From Pseudomonas fuscovaginae SE-1 (lineage in GTDB: Bacteria; Pseudomonadota; Gammaproteobacteria; Pseudomonadales; Pseudomonadaceae): a stretch of DNA of 54,626 nt. The stretch is taken from the NCBI RefSeq assembly GCF_000364705.1, contig NZ_AQOH01000242.1, forward strand, positions 1-54,626. The letters run 5' to 3'. Shown in pieces: positions 17,975 through 26,188 of this stretch (the first letter of the stretch is position 1; each line of letters begins with the position of its first letter). Made by a program: the position numbers and the translations under genes. The notes under the pieces were generated by a model. It searched no databases, was not told where the DNA came from, and saw only the letters and a list, made by a program, of their open reading frames with translations.

Positions 17975-18301
17975 ATGCGCGCCTTGTTTGGCCGGCTGGC
18001 CATGGCTGCCGTGGGGGCGGCGGGATTGGTTGGCTGCGCTTCGCCGCCGTCGCCCTCGGCCACCGTCGAGCCGGGTGTGGAGATGGGCGACAGCTATGCC
18101 CAGGTGCTAGCGGTGGTGAGTCGCAACAACACGGTGACCAGGACTGTCGAAGGCCAGGCCCTGCGCGCCGAGGGCTATTCGCCGATGTTCAGGGACTGTC
18201 GCAGCAAGTACTTCATTTTCCAGGGCGACAAGGGCTTGCAGCAAGTGCGCCTCGAGCCTGCGCCGCACCTGTCGGTGCAGCGCGATTGTCGCCAGCCCTG
18301 A
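17975..18301 (+). CDS. Small predicted lipoprotein
   Basis: A 108-residue protein with a lipoprotein signal peptide: a basic start (MRALFGR), a hydrophobic core, and lipobox LVGC with the acylated Cys at 21. Ala at the next position predicts the outer membrane rather than the inner. The mature part has two further Cys residues (RDCRSKY and QRDCRQP) that may form a disulfide. No functional domain is recognised. I chose the start at 17975 because it places the signal peptide at the N-terminus; an upstream ATG at 17921 is in frame but adds a leader that would bury it. Confidence 0.75.
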   Translation: MRALFGRLAMAAVGAAGLVGCASPPSPSATVEPGVEMGDSYAQVLAVVSRNNTVTRTVEGQALRAEGYSPMFRDCRSKYFIFQGDKGLQQVRLEPAPHLSVQRDCRQP

Positions 18302-18313
18302 CAGAAGTGGACC

Positions 18314-19168
18314 TTACAGACTCTGGAAGTGTTCCAGCATCCGCTGCGAATCCGGTGTCACGCCGCTGAACAGCTCGAACGCCTTGACCGCCTGGAACAC
18401 CGCCATGGTCCCGCCATCCAGCGTGCGGCAGCCCAGCGCCCGGGCATTGCGCAGCAGCTCGGTTTCCAGTGGGAAGTAGACGATTTCCGCCACCCACAAT
18501 TCGGCCCGCAACAATTCCCGGGGGACCGGCATGCCGGGCAACTTGGCCATACCCATCGGTGTGGTGTTGACCAGGCCGTCAGCCGTCGCCATGGCCGTCG
18601 GCAGGTCGCTGCCGGCGCGGGCCCGGCCGGCGCCGAAATGCTGGTTGAGATTGGCCGCCAGGCTTTGGGCCCGTTCGGCGTCCACGTCGAAGACCGTCAG
18701 GCTTTTCACGCCTTCGGCGAGCAGGGCGTGGGCCACTGCCGCGCCCGCGCCGCCGGCACCCATCTGGACCACGCGTTCCAGGGCAACGCCCTGCAGGCCA
18801 CGCCGGAAACCTTCGGCGAAGCCCAGGCAGTCGGTGTTATGCCCGACCCGCTTGCCGTCCTTGAGCACCACCGTATTCACCGCGCCGATGCCGCGGGCCT
18901 CGGGGGACAGCTCATCGAGCAGCGGGATGATCGCCTGCTTGCACGGGAAGGTGATGTTCAGGCCGGTGAACGCCATGCGCTCGGCTGACAGCAGCAGTTC
19001 GGGCAGGGCGTTGACGTCCAGTTGCAGCACGTCCAGGTCGATCAGCCGGTACAGGTAGCGCAGCCCCTGGGCATCGCCCTCGCGCTCGTGCATGGCGGGG
19101 GTACGCGAGGCCTGGATGCCGGCGCCGATCAGGCCGGCCAATACCGTGATGGAGGTGGCCTGGCTCAT
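18314..19168 (-). CDS. Shikimate/quinate dehydrogenase (AroE family, catabolic type)
   Basis: This 284-residue AroE-fold enzyme resembles the quinate/shikimate dehydrogenase subgroup more than biosynthetic AroE. Its substrate loop reads ASRTPAMHE (residues 20-28) instead of HSxSPxxHN, as in the Corynebacterium quinate/shikimate dehydrogenase (from memory). Catalytic Lys77 (NITFPCKQ) and Asp113 (HNTD) are kept, and QMGAGGAGAAVAH is the dinucleotide motif. It would oxidise shikimate or quinate to the 3-dehydro acid, or act as the RifI2-type enzyme. It overlaps aroQ by ATGA, so the two are coupled. Cofactor preference is not assigned. Confidence 0.88.
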   Translation of the reverse strand: MSQATSITVLAGLIGAGIQASRTPAMHEREGDAQGLRYLYRLIDLDVLQLDVNALPELLLSAERMAFTGLNITFPCKQAIIPLLDELSPEARGIGAVNTVVLKDGKRVGHNTDCLGFAEGFRRGLQGVALERVVQMGAGGAGAAVAHALLAEGVKSLTVFDVDAERAQSLAANLNQHFGAGRARAGSDLPTAMATADGLVNTTPMGMAKLPGMPVPRELLRAELWVAEIVYFPLETELLRNARALGCRTLDGGTMAVFQAVKAFELFSGVTPDSQRMLEHFQSL

Positions 19169-19614
19169 GGCTGCGCTCCCTTGAGCGTCTGGCTGAAATA
19201 ATCGAGCGCCAGGCGGTAGCCGTGGCTGCCGAAACCGCACATCACCGCCTTGGCGATGCCCGAGACGAAGGAGTGATGGCGGAACGGCTCGCGGGCATGG
19301 ACGTTGGACAGGTGGACTTCGATCACTGGCAGTTCGCTGGCCACCAGCGCGTCGCGGATCGCCACCGAGGTGTGGGTCCAGGCGGCCGGGTTGATGATGA
19401 TGCCGGCGCAGCGGCCACGGGCCGCGTGGATCCAGTCGAGCAACTCGCCCTCGTGATTGGTCTGGCGGAACTCCACGGTCAGGCCCAGTTCGGCTGCCGT
19501 GCGTCCGCACAGGGCGGAAAGGTCCGCCAGGGTTTCATGGCCGTAGGTCGCCGGCTCGCGGGTTCCCAGCAGGTTCAGGTTGGGGCCGTTGAGCACCAGC
19601 ACGATAGGGGGCAT
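19165..19614 (-). CDS. aroQ: Type II 3-dehydroquinate dehydratase
   Basis: A 149-residue dodecameric-type dehydratase that interconverts 3-dehydroquinate and 3-dehydroshikimate. The start is MPPIVLVLNGPNLNLLGTRE, with conserved Asn, Arg19 and the catalytic Tyr24 (PATYG). The catalytic His region EVHLSNVHAREPFRHHS and GFGSHGYRLAL follow. I chose the ATG at 19614 (GGAG 8 bases upstream); a TTG two codons earlier is less likely. Pairing with a catabolic dehydrogenase, and not with accB as the housekeeping copy often is, supports a role in quinate breakdown. Confidence 0.94.
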   Translation of the reverse strand: MPPIVLVLNGPNLNLLGTREPATYGHETLADLSALCGRTAAELGLTVEFRQTNHEGELLDWIHAARGRCAGIIINPAAWTHTSVAIRDALVASELPVIEVHLSNVHAREPFRHHSFVSGIAKAVMCGFGSHGYRLALDYFSQTLKGAQP

Positions 19615-19678
19615 GGGCAAGTCTCCATTGTTGTTTTTGGCTTGGACCGCAAGGTGATCGGGTCTGAGGGAGTAAAAT

Positions 19679-19696
19679 GTACTAACCGGTTAATTC
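19679..19696 (+). promoter_or_regulatory. Shared operator-like dyad, site 2
   Basis: GTACTAACCGGTTAATTC lies between the divergent aroQ and GntR genes and contains the perfect palindrome TAACCGGTTA. It matches site 1 at 14871-14888 on the opposite strand at 14 of 18 positions, and two of the four differences are C/T changes. This suggests one regulator serves both promoters. Confidence 0.55.
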
Positions 19697-19874
19697 AGTC
19701 AAATGAACAAGACAGGGCATGGATGGCCGTCACTTTTTTGTGTTCGATCAGCGGACAGTGTTGGAGCTGCAGCGGCTGCGGGTCCTTAACCTTTGCATCG
19801 ATGCACTTGACGCCTTTCCATCCAGGGAGAATACTCCGCAAAAATTCATATAGATGACTGGATAACTACAAAAA

Positions 19875-20606
19875 ATGAATTCACTCTCCAGCGACGAACG
19901 TCTCCCGCTTTATCAGCGCCTGCGCGACGAACTGGCCCGGCAGATCGCCAACAACCGCTGGCGTCCGGGCGAAGCGATTCCCACCGAGGCCGTGCTGGCC
20001 GGTGAATACCAACTGTCCATCGGCACGGTGCGCAAGGCCGTCGACAAGCTGGTGGAAGAGGGCGTGCTCGAGCGCCACCAGGGACGCGGCACCTTCATCC
20101 GCCGGCCGCAGTTCCAGTCCTCGCTGTTCCGCTTTTTCCGCTTCCAGAACCTGGCCGGCGAACGCCAGCTGCCGCAGAGCCGCATCCTGACCATCGATTC
20201 GCTGCCCGCGCCGTCGGCCGTCAGCCAGGTCCTGGGGCTGCCGCCCGAGGCCGAGGTGATTCGCCTGGTCCGCCTGCGTCTGCTGGAAGGCACGCCGGTG
20301 CTGGCCGAGGAAATCTGGCTGCCCAGGGCCCCCTTCCAGGCGTTGCTGACGGTCGACCTCGACCAGCAGGGCCCGTTGCTCTATCCCATCTACGAAGAAC
20401 TCTGTGGCCAGGTCGTCGCCTGCGCCGAAGAGAGCCTGACCGCCGAAGCCGTGGGCGAGGTGCACGCCCGCCTGTTGCAGATCGCGCCCGACAGCCCGGT
20501 GGTGGTGATCGAACGACTGGCCCGCGACTACGCCGGCCAGCCGCTGGAGTGGCGTCGCTCCCGTGGCCATGCCAGCCACTTCCGCTACAGCGTCGAGATT
20601 CGCTGA
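19875..20606 (+). CDS. GntR-family regulator with UTRA domain
   Basis: This 243-residue HutC-subfamily regulator has an N-terminal winged helix (LPLYQRLRDELARQIANNRW, then GTVRKAVDKLVEEGVLERHQGRGTF) and a UTRA effector domain from about residue 95, ending RRSRGHASHFRYSVEIR. It probably represses the MFS gene that starts 42 bp downstream, and possibly aroQ upstream. No Shine-Dalgarno sequence is obvious before the ATG. The effector is unknown; a hydroaromatic or related carboxylic acid is the contextual guess. Confidence 0.9.
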   Translation: MNSLSSDERLPLYQRLRDELARQIANNRWRPGEAIPTEAVLAGEYQLSIGTVRKAVDKLVEEGVLERHQGRGTFIRRPQFQSSLFRFFRFQNLAGERQLPQSRILTIDSLPAPSAVSQVLGLPPEAEVIRLVRLRLLEGTPVLAEEIWLPRAPFQALLTVDLDQQGPLLYPIYEELCGQVVACAEESLTAEAVGEVHARLLQIAPDSPVVVIERLARDYAGQPLEWRRSRGHASHFRYSVEIR

Positions 20607-20648
20607 GCCCTGCCCGGGCTCCCTGTTGGTCTACAAGGATAAGAAATC

Positions 20649-21929
20649 ATGTTCAGTTGGTACCGCGACATCACTTCGAGGGAGCGCAAGACGTTCTGGG
20701 CCTGCTTTGGCGGCTGGTCCCTGGATGCACTGGAGGTGCAAATGTTCGGCCTGGCGATCCCGGCGCTGATCGCCGCGTTTGCCTTGAGCAAGGGCGAAGC
20801 CGGGATGATCAGCGGCGTGACGCTGGTGACCTCGGCCATTGGTGGCTGGCTGGGGGGCACCCTGTCCGATCGCTATGGCCGGGTGCGGACGTTGCAATGG
20901 ATGATCCTCTGGTTTTCGCTGTTCACTTTCCTCTCGGCTTTCGTCACCGGTTTCAACCAGTTGCTGGTCGTCAAGGCGTTGCAGGGCTTCGGCATCGGCG
21001 GTGAGTGGGCCGCCGGCGCGGTACTGATGGCCGAGACCATCCAGTCGCGCTATCGCGGCAAGGTGATGGGCGCGGTGCAGAGCGCCTGGGCGGTCGGCTG
21101 GGGCGCGGCGGTCGGGGTGTTCACCCTGGTCTACACCTTCGTGCCGGAGGCCATGGCCTGGCGGGTGATGTTCCTGGTCGGCCTGTTGCCGGCGCTGCTG
21201 GTGATCTACGTGCGTCGCAGCGTGGTCGAGCCCGATGCCAGCCAGCGCCAGGCCCGGGTCCGCGAACGCAGCCTGCTGGCATCGATGGCGGCGATCTTCC
21301 GCCCTGAGCTGCTACGGGTCACGCTGCTGGGCGGCATCCTCGGCCTCGGCGCACACGGCGGGTATCACGCGGTGATGACCTGGCTGCCGACCTTCCTCAA
21401 GACCGAGCGCAATCTGTCGGTGCTGAGTTCCGGCGGCTACCTGGCGGTGATCATCGTCGCGTTCTTTCTGGGCTGCGTGGTCAGCGGCATGCTGCTGGAC
21501 CGTATTGGCCGGCGCAAGAACATCATCCTCTTCGCCTTCTGCTGCGTGATCACGGTGCAGTGCTATCTGTTCCTGCCGCTGAGCAACGCGCAGATGCTGT
21601 TCCTCGGGTTCCCCCTGGGCTTCTTCGCCGCCGGTATTCCGGCCAGCCTGGGCTCGTTCTTCAACGAGCTGTACCCGGCGGATGTGCGCGGTGCCGGTGT
21701 CGGGTTCTGCTACAACTTCGGCCGGGTGCTGTCGGCGGTGTTCCCGTTCATGGTCGGGCACATGAGCGAATCGATGTCGCTCGGTTCGGCCATCGGTATC
21801 GATGCCGGGATCGCCTACGGCGTGGCGGTATTGGCCGCATTGGCGCTACCGGAAACCCGCGGGCGCAACTTGCAGGACGTCACGCCGCAGGCGGAGTCCG
21901 GCAAGGGCGCCGGCCAGTTGTCCCACTGA
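20649..21929 (+). CDS. MFS transporter, aromatic-acid:proton symporter type
   Basis: A 426-residue, 12-helix transporter beginning MFSWYRDITSRERKTFWACF. The loop between helices 2 and 3 (GGTLSDRYGRVRT) has the DRxGRR-type motif, and GFGIGGEWAAGAVLMAE marks the sialate/aromatic-acid (AAHS/SHS) branch. It would import an organic acid with protons across the inner membrane. It lies 42 bp after the GntR gene on the same strand and upstream of an amidohydrolase, so the three may form one catabolic unit. The substrate is unknown. Confidence 0.88.
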   Translation: MFSWYRDITSRERKTFWACFGGWSLDALEVQMFGLAIPALIAAFALSKGEAGMISGVTLVTSAIGGWLGGTLSDRYGRVRTLQWMILWFSLFTFLSAFVTGFNQLLVVKALQGFGIGGEWAAGAVLMAETIQSRYRGKVMGAVQSAWAVGWGAAVGVFTLVYTFVPEAMAWRVMFLVGLLPALLVIYVRRSVVEPDASQRQARVRERSLLASMAAIFRPELLRVTLLGGILGLGAHGGYHAVMTWLPTFLKTERNLSVLSSGGYLAVIIVAFFLGCVVSGMLLDRIGRRKNIILFAFCCVITVQCYLFLPLSNAQMLFLGFPLGFFAAGIPASLGSFFNELYPADVRGAGVGFCYNFGRVLSAVFPFMVGHMSESMSLGSAIGIDAGIAYGVAVLAALALPETRGRNLQDVTPQAESGKGAGQLSH

Positions 21930-21960
21930 TTTCACCTTTTCCCTGCCTTGCCTGGCCTGT

Positions 21961-22048
21961 GTGGGAGCCGGCTTGCTGGCGATAGGGGGCTGTCGGCCGA
22001 CATCTTTGTCATCTGACACGCCGCTATCGCCAGCAAGCCGGCTCCCAC
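21961..22048. repeat. REPIN, GTGGGAGCCGGCTTGCTGG type
   Basis: Facing REP units at 21961-21985 and 22022-22048 lie between the MFS gene and the amidohydrolase gene. The hairpin could reduce read-through or stabilise the upstream mRNA. Confidence 0.85.
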
Positions 22049-22077
22049 AGGGTGGGGCGGGGTTCTTGAGTTCATAG

Positions 22078-22926
22078 ATGAGTTCCATGTCCGAGATTTG
22101 CCCATTGCCCATCCGCGGCATCGATGCCCACGCCCATGTCTTCGAACGCGGCCTGGGGCTGGCGACCGTGCGCCGTTATGCCCCGGAATATGACGCCACC
22201 CTGGCCGACTATCTGGCACGACTGGAGGAAAACGGCCTGAGCCACGGCGTGCTGGTGCAGCCGAGTTTTCTCGGCACCGACAACAGCTATCTGCTGGCTG
22301 CGCTGCAACAGGCACCCGAGCGGTTGCGCGGGGTGGTGGTGGTCGAGCGCGATATCGCTTTCGACGAGTTGCAGCGCATGGCTGCCCTTGGCGTTGCAGG
22401 CGTGCGCCTGAACCTGATGGGCCAACCCCTACCGGATTTCGCCGAGGCTGGCTGGCAGGCGTTTTTCCAGCACCTGCGGCAGTTGGACTGGCATGTGGAA
22501 TTGCATCGCCACCTGGAGGATCTGCCGGGGTTGGTCCAGCCGCTGCTGGCAATGGGCTGCAAGGTGGTGGTCGATCACTTCGGCCGTCCCGACGCCCGGC
22601 TGGGGGCCGAGCAGCCGGCGTTTGCCCGTCTGCTTGAGCTGGGGGAGAGTGGGCGCCTGTGGATCAAGGTCTCGGGCATCTACCGGCTCGGCGGGACGCC
22701 GACGCAGAATCTGCATTTCGCGGAAAAGGCCCTGTCGCTGATGCTGCAGAGTCTGGGGCCGGATCGTTTGCTGTGGGGCAGCGACTGGCCGCATACCCAG
22801 CACGAGCAGGCGGTGAATTTCGCCAGCGAGTTCGCCAGCTTGCGCCGCCTGGCCTGCGCTGTGCCCTTGCGCCAGCATCTGCTGTGCAACACGGCGGCGG
22901 AACTGTTCGGTTTCGTTCGGGCGTAA
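22078..22926 (+). CDS. Amidohydrolase-family lactonase-like enzyme (LigI/COG3618 type)
   Basis: A 282-residue TIM-barrel hydrolase of the amidohydrolase 2 family. Signature residues are visible in order: GIDAHAHVF (HxH), WHVELHRHLEDLP, KVVVDHFGRPDA and LLWGSDWPHTQHE (the catalytic Asp). This pattern matches the 2-pyrone-4,6-dicarboxylate lactonase subgroup and sugar-lactonase relatives, which act on cyclic esters without amide substrates. It may be coexpressed with the GntR-MFS pair and act on the compound that the MFS protein imports. Start is at 22078, with another ATG at 22087 also possible. The lactone is not identified. Confidence 0.82.
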   Translation: MSSMSEICPLPIRGIDAHAHVFERGLGLATVRRYAPEYDATLADYLARLEENGLSHGVLVQPSFLGTDNSYLLAALQQAPERLRGVVVVERDIAFDELQRMAALGVAGVRLNLMGQPLPDFAEAGWQAFFQHLRQLDWHVELHRHLEDLPGLVQPLLAMGCKVVVDHFGRPDARLGAEQPAFARLLELGESGRLWIKVSGIYRLGGTPTQNLHFAEKALSLMLQSLGPDRLLWGSDWPHTQHEQAVNFASEFASLRRLACAVPLRQHLLCNTAAELFGFVRA

Positions 22927-22958
22927 TGCGGAGGGTATGCGGAGCGGCGGCGGTCGCT

Positions 22959-23047
22959 TTCGCGGGCCAGCCCGGCTCCTACAGGCCTGTGTCGTAAACA
23001 AGGAACATGTACGACGAGGGACTGTAGGAGCCGGGCTTGCCCGCGAA
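22959..23047. repeat. REPIN, TGTAGGAGCCGGGCTTGCCC type
   Basis: Facing REPs at 22959-22983 and 23023-23047 lie between the convergent amidohydrolase and trmA genes. The arms differ at one position. Confidence 0.8.
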
Positions 23048-23107
23048 GGCGCTCCGTCAGATGAAACCCTGGCCGACTGACACCCCTTCAGCCGGCCCTC
23101 ACCGGGT

Positions 23108-24187
23108 TCAGCGGCGGGTCAGCAGGACCCCGGATTCCATGTGGTGGGTCCAGGGGAACTGGTCGAACAGTGCGCAACGCTCGATTCGATGGGTGTCGTG
23201 CAGTTGCGCGATGTTCGCCGCCAGGGTCTCGGGGTTGCAGGAGATGTACAGGATGTTGTCGAAGCGCCGGGTCAGCTCGCAGGTGTCCGGGTCCATGCCG
23301 GCACGCGGTGGGTCGACGAAGACGCTGCCGAACTCATAGCTCTTCAGGTCGATGCCTTGCAGGCGACGGAATGGTCGCACTTCGTTCAGCGCTTCGGTCA
23401 GTTCCTCGGCCGACAGCCGTACCAGCGTCACGTTGTCCACGGCATTCTCGTCGAGGTTGCTCAGTGCCGCATTCACCGAGGTCTTGCTGATCTCGGTGGC
23501 CAGCACCTTGCGCACCCGGGTCGCCAGCGGCAGGGTGAAGTTGCCGTTGCCGCAGTACAACTCCAGCAGGTCATCCGGACGCTCGCCCAATGCTTCATAA
23601 GCCCAGTTGAGCATCTTCTGGTTCACCGTGCCATTGGGTTGGGTGAAGGCGCCTTCCGGTTGCCGGTAGCTGAAGCTGCGCCCGGCGATCTCGAATTTCT
23701 CCACCACGTAGTCGTGGCCGATCACCACGCGCTTGCCCTTGGAACGGCCGATGATGCTGACGCCGAGGTCGGCCGCCAGTTGCTCGGCGGCGGTCTGCCA
23801 GTGCTCGTCGAGCGGGCGGTGATAGCACAGGGTGATCATCGCGTCGCCGGCCAGGGTGGTCAGGAACTCCACCTGGAACAGCTTGTGGCTCAACGGTGCA
23901 CTGGCCTGCCAGGCGGCCTTGAGCCGGGGCATCAGTTCGTTGATGCGCCGGCTGGCGATCGGGAACTGTTCGATGAGGATCGGCGTGCGCTTGTCGTCCT
24001 GGGCAAACATCGCGTAATGGCGCTCGCCAGCTTCGCGCCACAGGCGGAACTCGGCGCGCAGGCGGAAGTTCTGCAAGGGCGAGTCGAAGACTTGCGGCTC
24101 GGGGGCCGCGAACGGCGCCAGCAGGTCGCGCAGGCGCGCGACCTTGTCGTTGAGCTGGACGGTGTAGGTCGAGGAATCGAAAGTCAT
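23108..24187 (-). CDS. trmA: tRNA (uracil-5-)-methyltransferase
   Basis: This 359-residue SAM-dependent enzyme makes 5-methyluridine at position 54 of tRNA. The methyltransferase core shows DLLELYCGNGNFTLPLA (SAM site) and VDPPRAGMDPDTCELT. The nucleophilic Cys sits in ILYISCNPETLAANI. The N-terminal RNA-binding part lacks the TRAM domain, as expected for TrmA. Length equals the usual pseudomonad protein. The start overlaps the stop of the purine-permease gene (ATGA), so the two are transcribed together. Confidence 0.95.
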   Translation of the reverse strand: MTFDSSTYTVQLNDKVARLRDLLAPFAAPEPQVFDSPLQNFRLRAEFRLWREAGERHYAMFAQDDKRTPILIEQFPIASRRINELMPRLKAAWQASAPLSHKLFQVEFLTTLAGDAMITLCYHRPLDEHWQTAAEQLAADLGVSIIGRSKGKRVVIGHDYVVEKFEIAGRSFSYRQPEGAFTQPNGTVNQKMLNWAYEALGERPDDLLELYCGNGNFTLPLATRVRKVLATEISKTSVNAALSNLDENAVDNVTLVRLSAEELTEALNEVRPFRRLQGIDLKSYEFGSVFVDPPRAGMDPDTCELTRRFDNILYISCNPETLAANIAQLHDTHRIERCALFDQFPWTHHMESGVLLTRR

Positions 24188-25479
24188 GCGTTGAACCAGC
24201 CCAGCTTGATCACGAACAGAATCGACAGGATCACCAGCGCCGGGCTCAGCTCGCGGCCACGGCCGGACAGCAGCTTGATCGCGGTCCAGGCAATGAAGCC
24301 GAAGGCGATGCCGTTGGCGATGGAGTAGGTGAAGGGCATCGCCAGGGCGGTGACCACCACGGGCGCGGCCTCGGTGATGTCCTCCCAGTTGATTTCCGCC
24401 AGGCCCGAGGTCATCAGCACGGCGACGAACAGCAGCGCCGGCGCGGTGGCGAAGGCCGGTACGCTACCGGCCAGCGGCGAGAAGAACAGTGCCAGCAGGA
24501 ACAGGATGGCGACCACGATGGCGGTCAGGCCGGTACGGCCGCCGGCGCTGACGCCCGCAGCCGACTCGATGTAGCTGGTGGTGGTCGAGGTGCCCAGCAG
24601 TGAGCCGGCCATCGCGGCGGTGCTGTCGGCGATCAGCGCGCGGCCCATTTTCGGCATGTGGCCGTCCTTGCCCATCAGCCCGGCGCGCTTGGCGACGCCG
24701 ATCAGGGTGCCGGAGTTGTCGAACAGGTCGACGAACAGGAAGGCGAAGATCACGCTGACCAGGCCGATGTCCAGAGCGCCCTTGATGTCCAGTTGCATGA
24801 AGGTCGGGGCCAGCGACGGCGGTGCCGAGGTGATGCCGGCGAACGGGCTGAAGCCCATCAGGATCGACACGGCGGTGACGCCGAGGATGCCGATCAGTAC
24901 CGCACCACGGATTTTCAGTGCATCCAGGGCGACGATCACGGCAAAGCCCAGGGTGGCGAGGATCGGCGCGGGTTGCTTGAGGTCGCCGAGGCCGACCATG
25001 GTCGCCGGGTTGCCGACCACGATGCCGGCGTTGTGCAGGGCGATCAGCGCCAGGAACAGGCCGATACCCGCGGCGATCGCCGAGCGCAGCGGCAGCGGGA
25101 TGCTGTTGATGATCCATTCGCGGATGCGGAAGATCGACAGCAGGAAGAAGCACACCGCCGAGATGAACACGGCGCCCAGCGCGACCTGCCAGGTGTGGCC
25201 CATGTGCAGGACCACGGTGTAGGTGAAGAAGGCGTTCAGGCCCATGCCCGGTGCGAGGGCGATCGGGTAGTTGGCGATCAGGCCCATCACGGTCGAGCCG
25301 ATGGCGGCGGCCAGGCAGGTCGCGACGAAGACCGCGCCCTTGTCCATGCCGGTTTCGCCGAGAATGCTCGGGTTGACGAACAGGATGTAGGCCATGGCCA
25401 GGAAGGTCGTGACGCCCGCGAGAATCTCGGTGCGCACATTGGTATTGTGTGCCTTGAGTTGAAACAGCCTTTCCAGCAT
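24184..25479 (-). CDS. NCS2-family nucleobase permease, AzgA-like
   Basis: A 431-residue membrane protein with 12-14 helices. It starts MLERLFQLKAHNTNVRTEILAGVTTFLAMAY, the AzgA/PbuG-type N-terminus. GTSTTTSYIESAAGVSAGGRTG matches the substrate-contact signature of the family, which imports adenine, guanine or hypoxanthine with protons. I chose the ATG at 25479 because GGGGAG lies upstream; the frame extends to 25533 without a good site. Coupling to trmA is by position and need not be functional. Confidence 0.9.
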   Translation of the reverse strand: MLERLFQLKAHNTNVRTEILAGVTTFLAMAYILFVNPSILGETGMDKGAVFVATCLAAAIGSTVMGLIANYPIALAPGMGLNAFFTYTVVLHMGHTWQVALGAVFISAVCFFLLSIFRIREWIINSIPLPLRSAIAAGIGLFLALIALHNAGIVVGNPATMVGLGDLKQPAPILATLGFAVIVALDALKIRGAVLIGILGVTAVSILMGFSPFAGITSAPPSLAPTFMQLDIKGALDIGLVSVIFAFLFVDLFDNSGTLIGVAKRAGLMGKDGHMPKMGRALIADSTAAMAGSLLGTSTTTSYIESAAGVSAGGRTGLTAIVVAILFLLALFFSPLAGSVPAFATAPALLFVAVLMTSGLAEINWEDITEAAPVVVTALAMPFTYSIANGIAFGFIAWTAIKLLSGRGRELSPALVILSILFVIKLGWFNA

Positions 25480-25708
25480 CTCTGCTCCCCAATGGCGCTT
25501 TCGGCGCCTTGAATGAATCGGTCCCAACAGCAAAGCACAGACGCTGATGGTCTGATGAAACTTGGCTGTGGGAAAAACCGCGCATCATACCAGCCGGACG
25601 GCGCAATAGGGACGGCTGTTGAGCCACCCATTTCGCCGCGACTGTGCACGAACTACTCCGAAAACCGCCCGCTGAGGCATACTCTCGGCACGGAAAGAGG
25701 GAGGAAGT

Positions 25709-26164
25709 ATGAAATCAGTCAGCAATTGCCGTGCCATGGGTCGGCTGCTCTGCGTCGGCCTGCTCTCGCTGGCGGCCATTGGGCCGCTGCGGGCGGCGCC
25801 GGCGGCGGCCCTGAAAGGCGTGGCTATCTACACAGTCGCGTCGCAGGGAATCATCGAGGATGTTTCTGACGGACGTCGGCGCACGCAGAATGCCCATCGC
25901 GGGCCGAACATCACGGTGACGGTGGTGGAACTGGGTTATGGCCGGGCGCCGGGGGCCACGTTCAATGGCAGCCCGATCAACTACAGCCAGCGCAATTCCC
26001 TGTGCGAGTTCAACAAGCCGTTCGTGCCGTGCAGTGGCGGTGCTGTGGTCGGCTACAGCTACGTCTACGACCTGGGGGACTTGCAGCAGGGCACCTTCAG
26101 CTTCAGCGACCGCTCGCTCACGATGCCGGTGCAGACGATGACGGCGACCATCGACATCAACTGA
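25709..26164 (+). CDS. Secreted small protein of unknown function
   Basis: A 151-residue protein with a Sec signal peptide: a basic start MKSVSNCRAMGRLL, a hydrophobic core, and a likely cut after the LRAAPAAA region. The mature part is beta-rich and has two Cys residues (SLCEFNKPFVPCSGG) likely to form a disulfide. A VELGYGRAP-NGS pattern recalls, from memory and unverified, the YolA/DUF4879 secreted family. Good GGGAGGAAG ribosome site. It stands alone between convergent and divergent neighbours. Confidence 0.75.
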   Translation: MKSVSNCRAMGRLLCVGLLSLAAIGPLRAAPAAALKGVAIYTVASQGIIEDVSDGRRRTQNAHRGPNITVTVVELGYGRAPGATFNGSPINYSQRNSLCEFNKPFVPCSGGAVVGYSYVYDLGDLQQGTFSFSDRSLTMPVQTMTATIDIN

Positions 26165-26188
26165 TCGCCGTCACCCGCCGCCTGGGCT

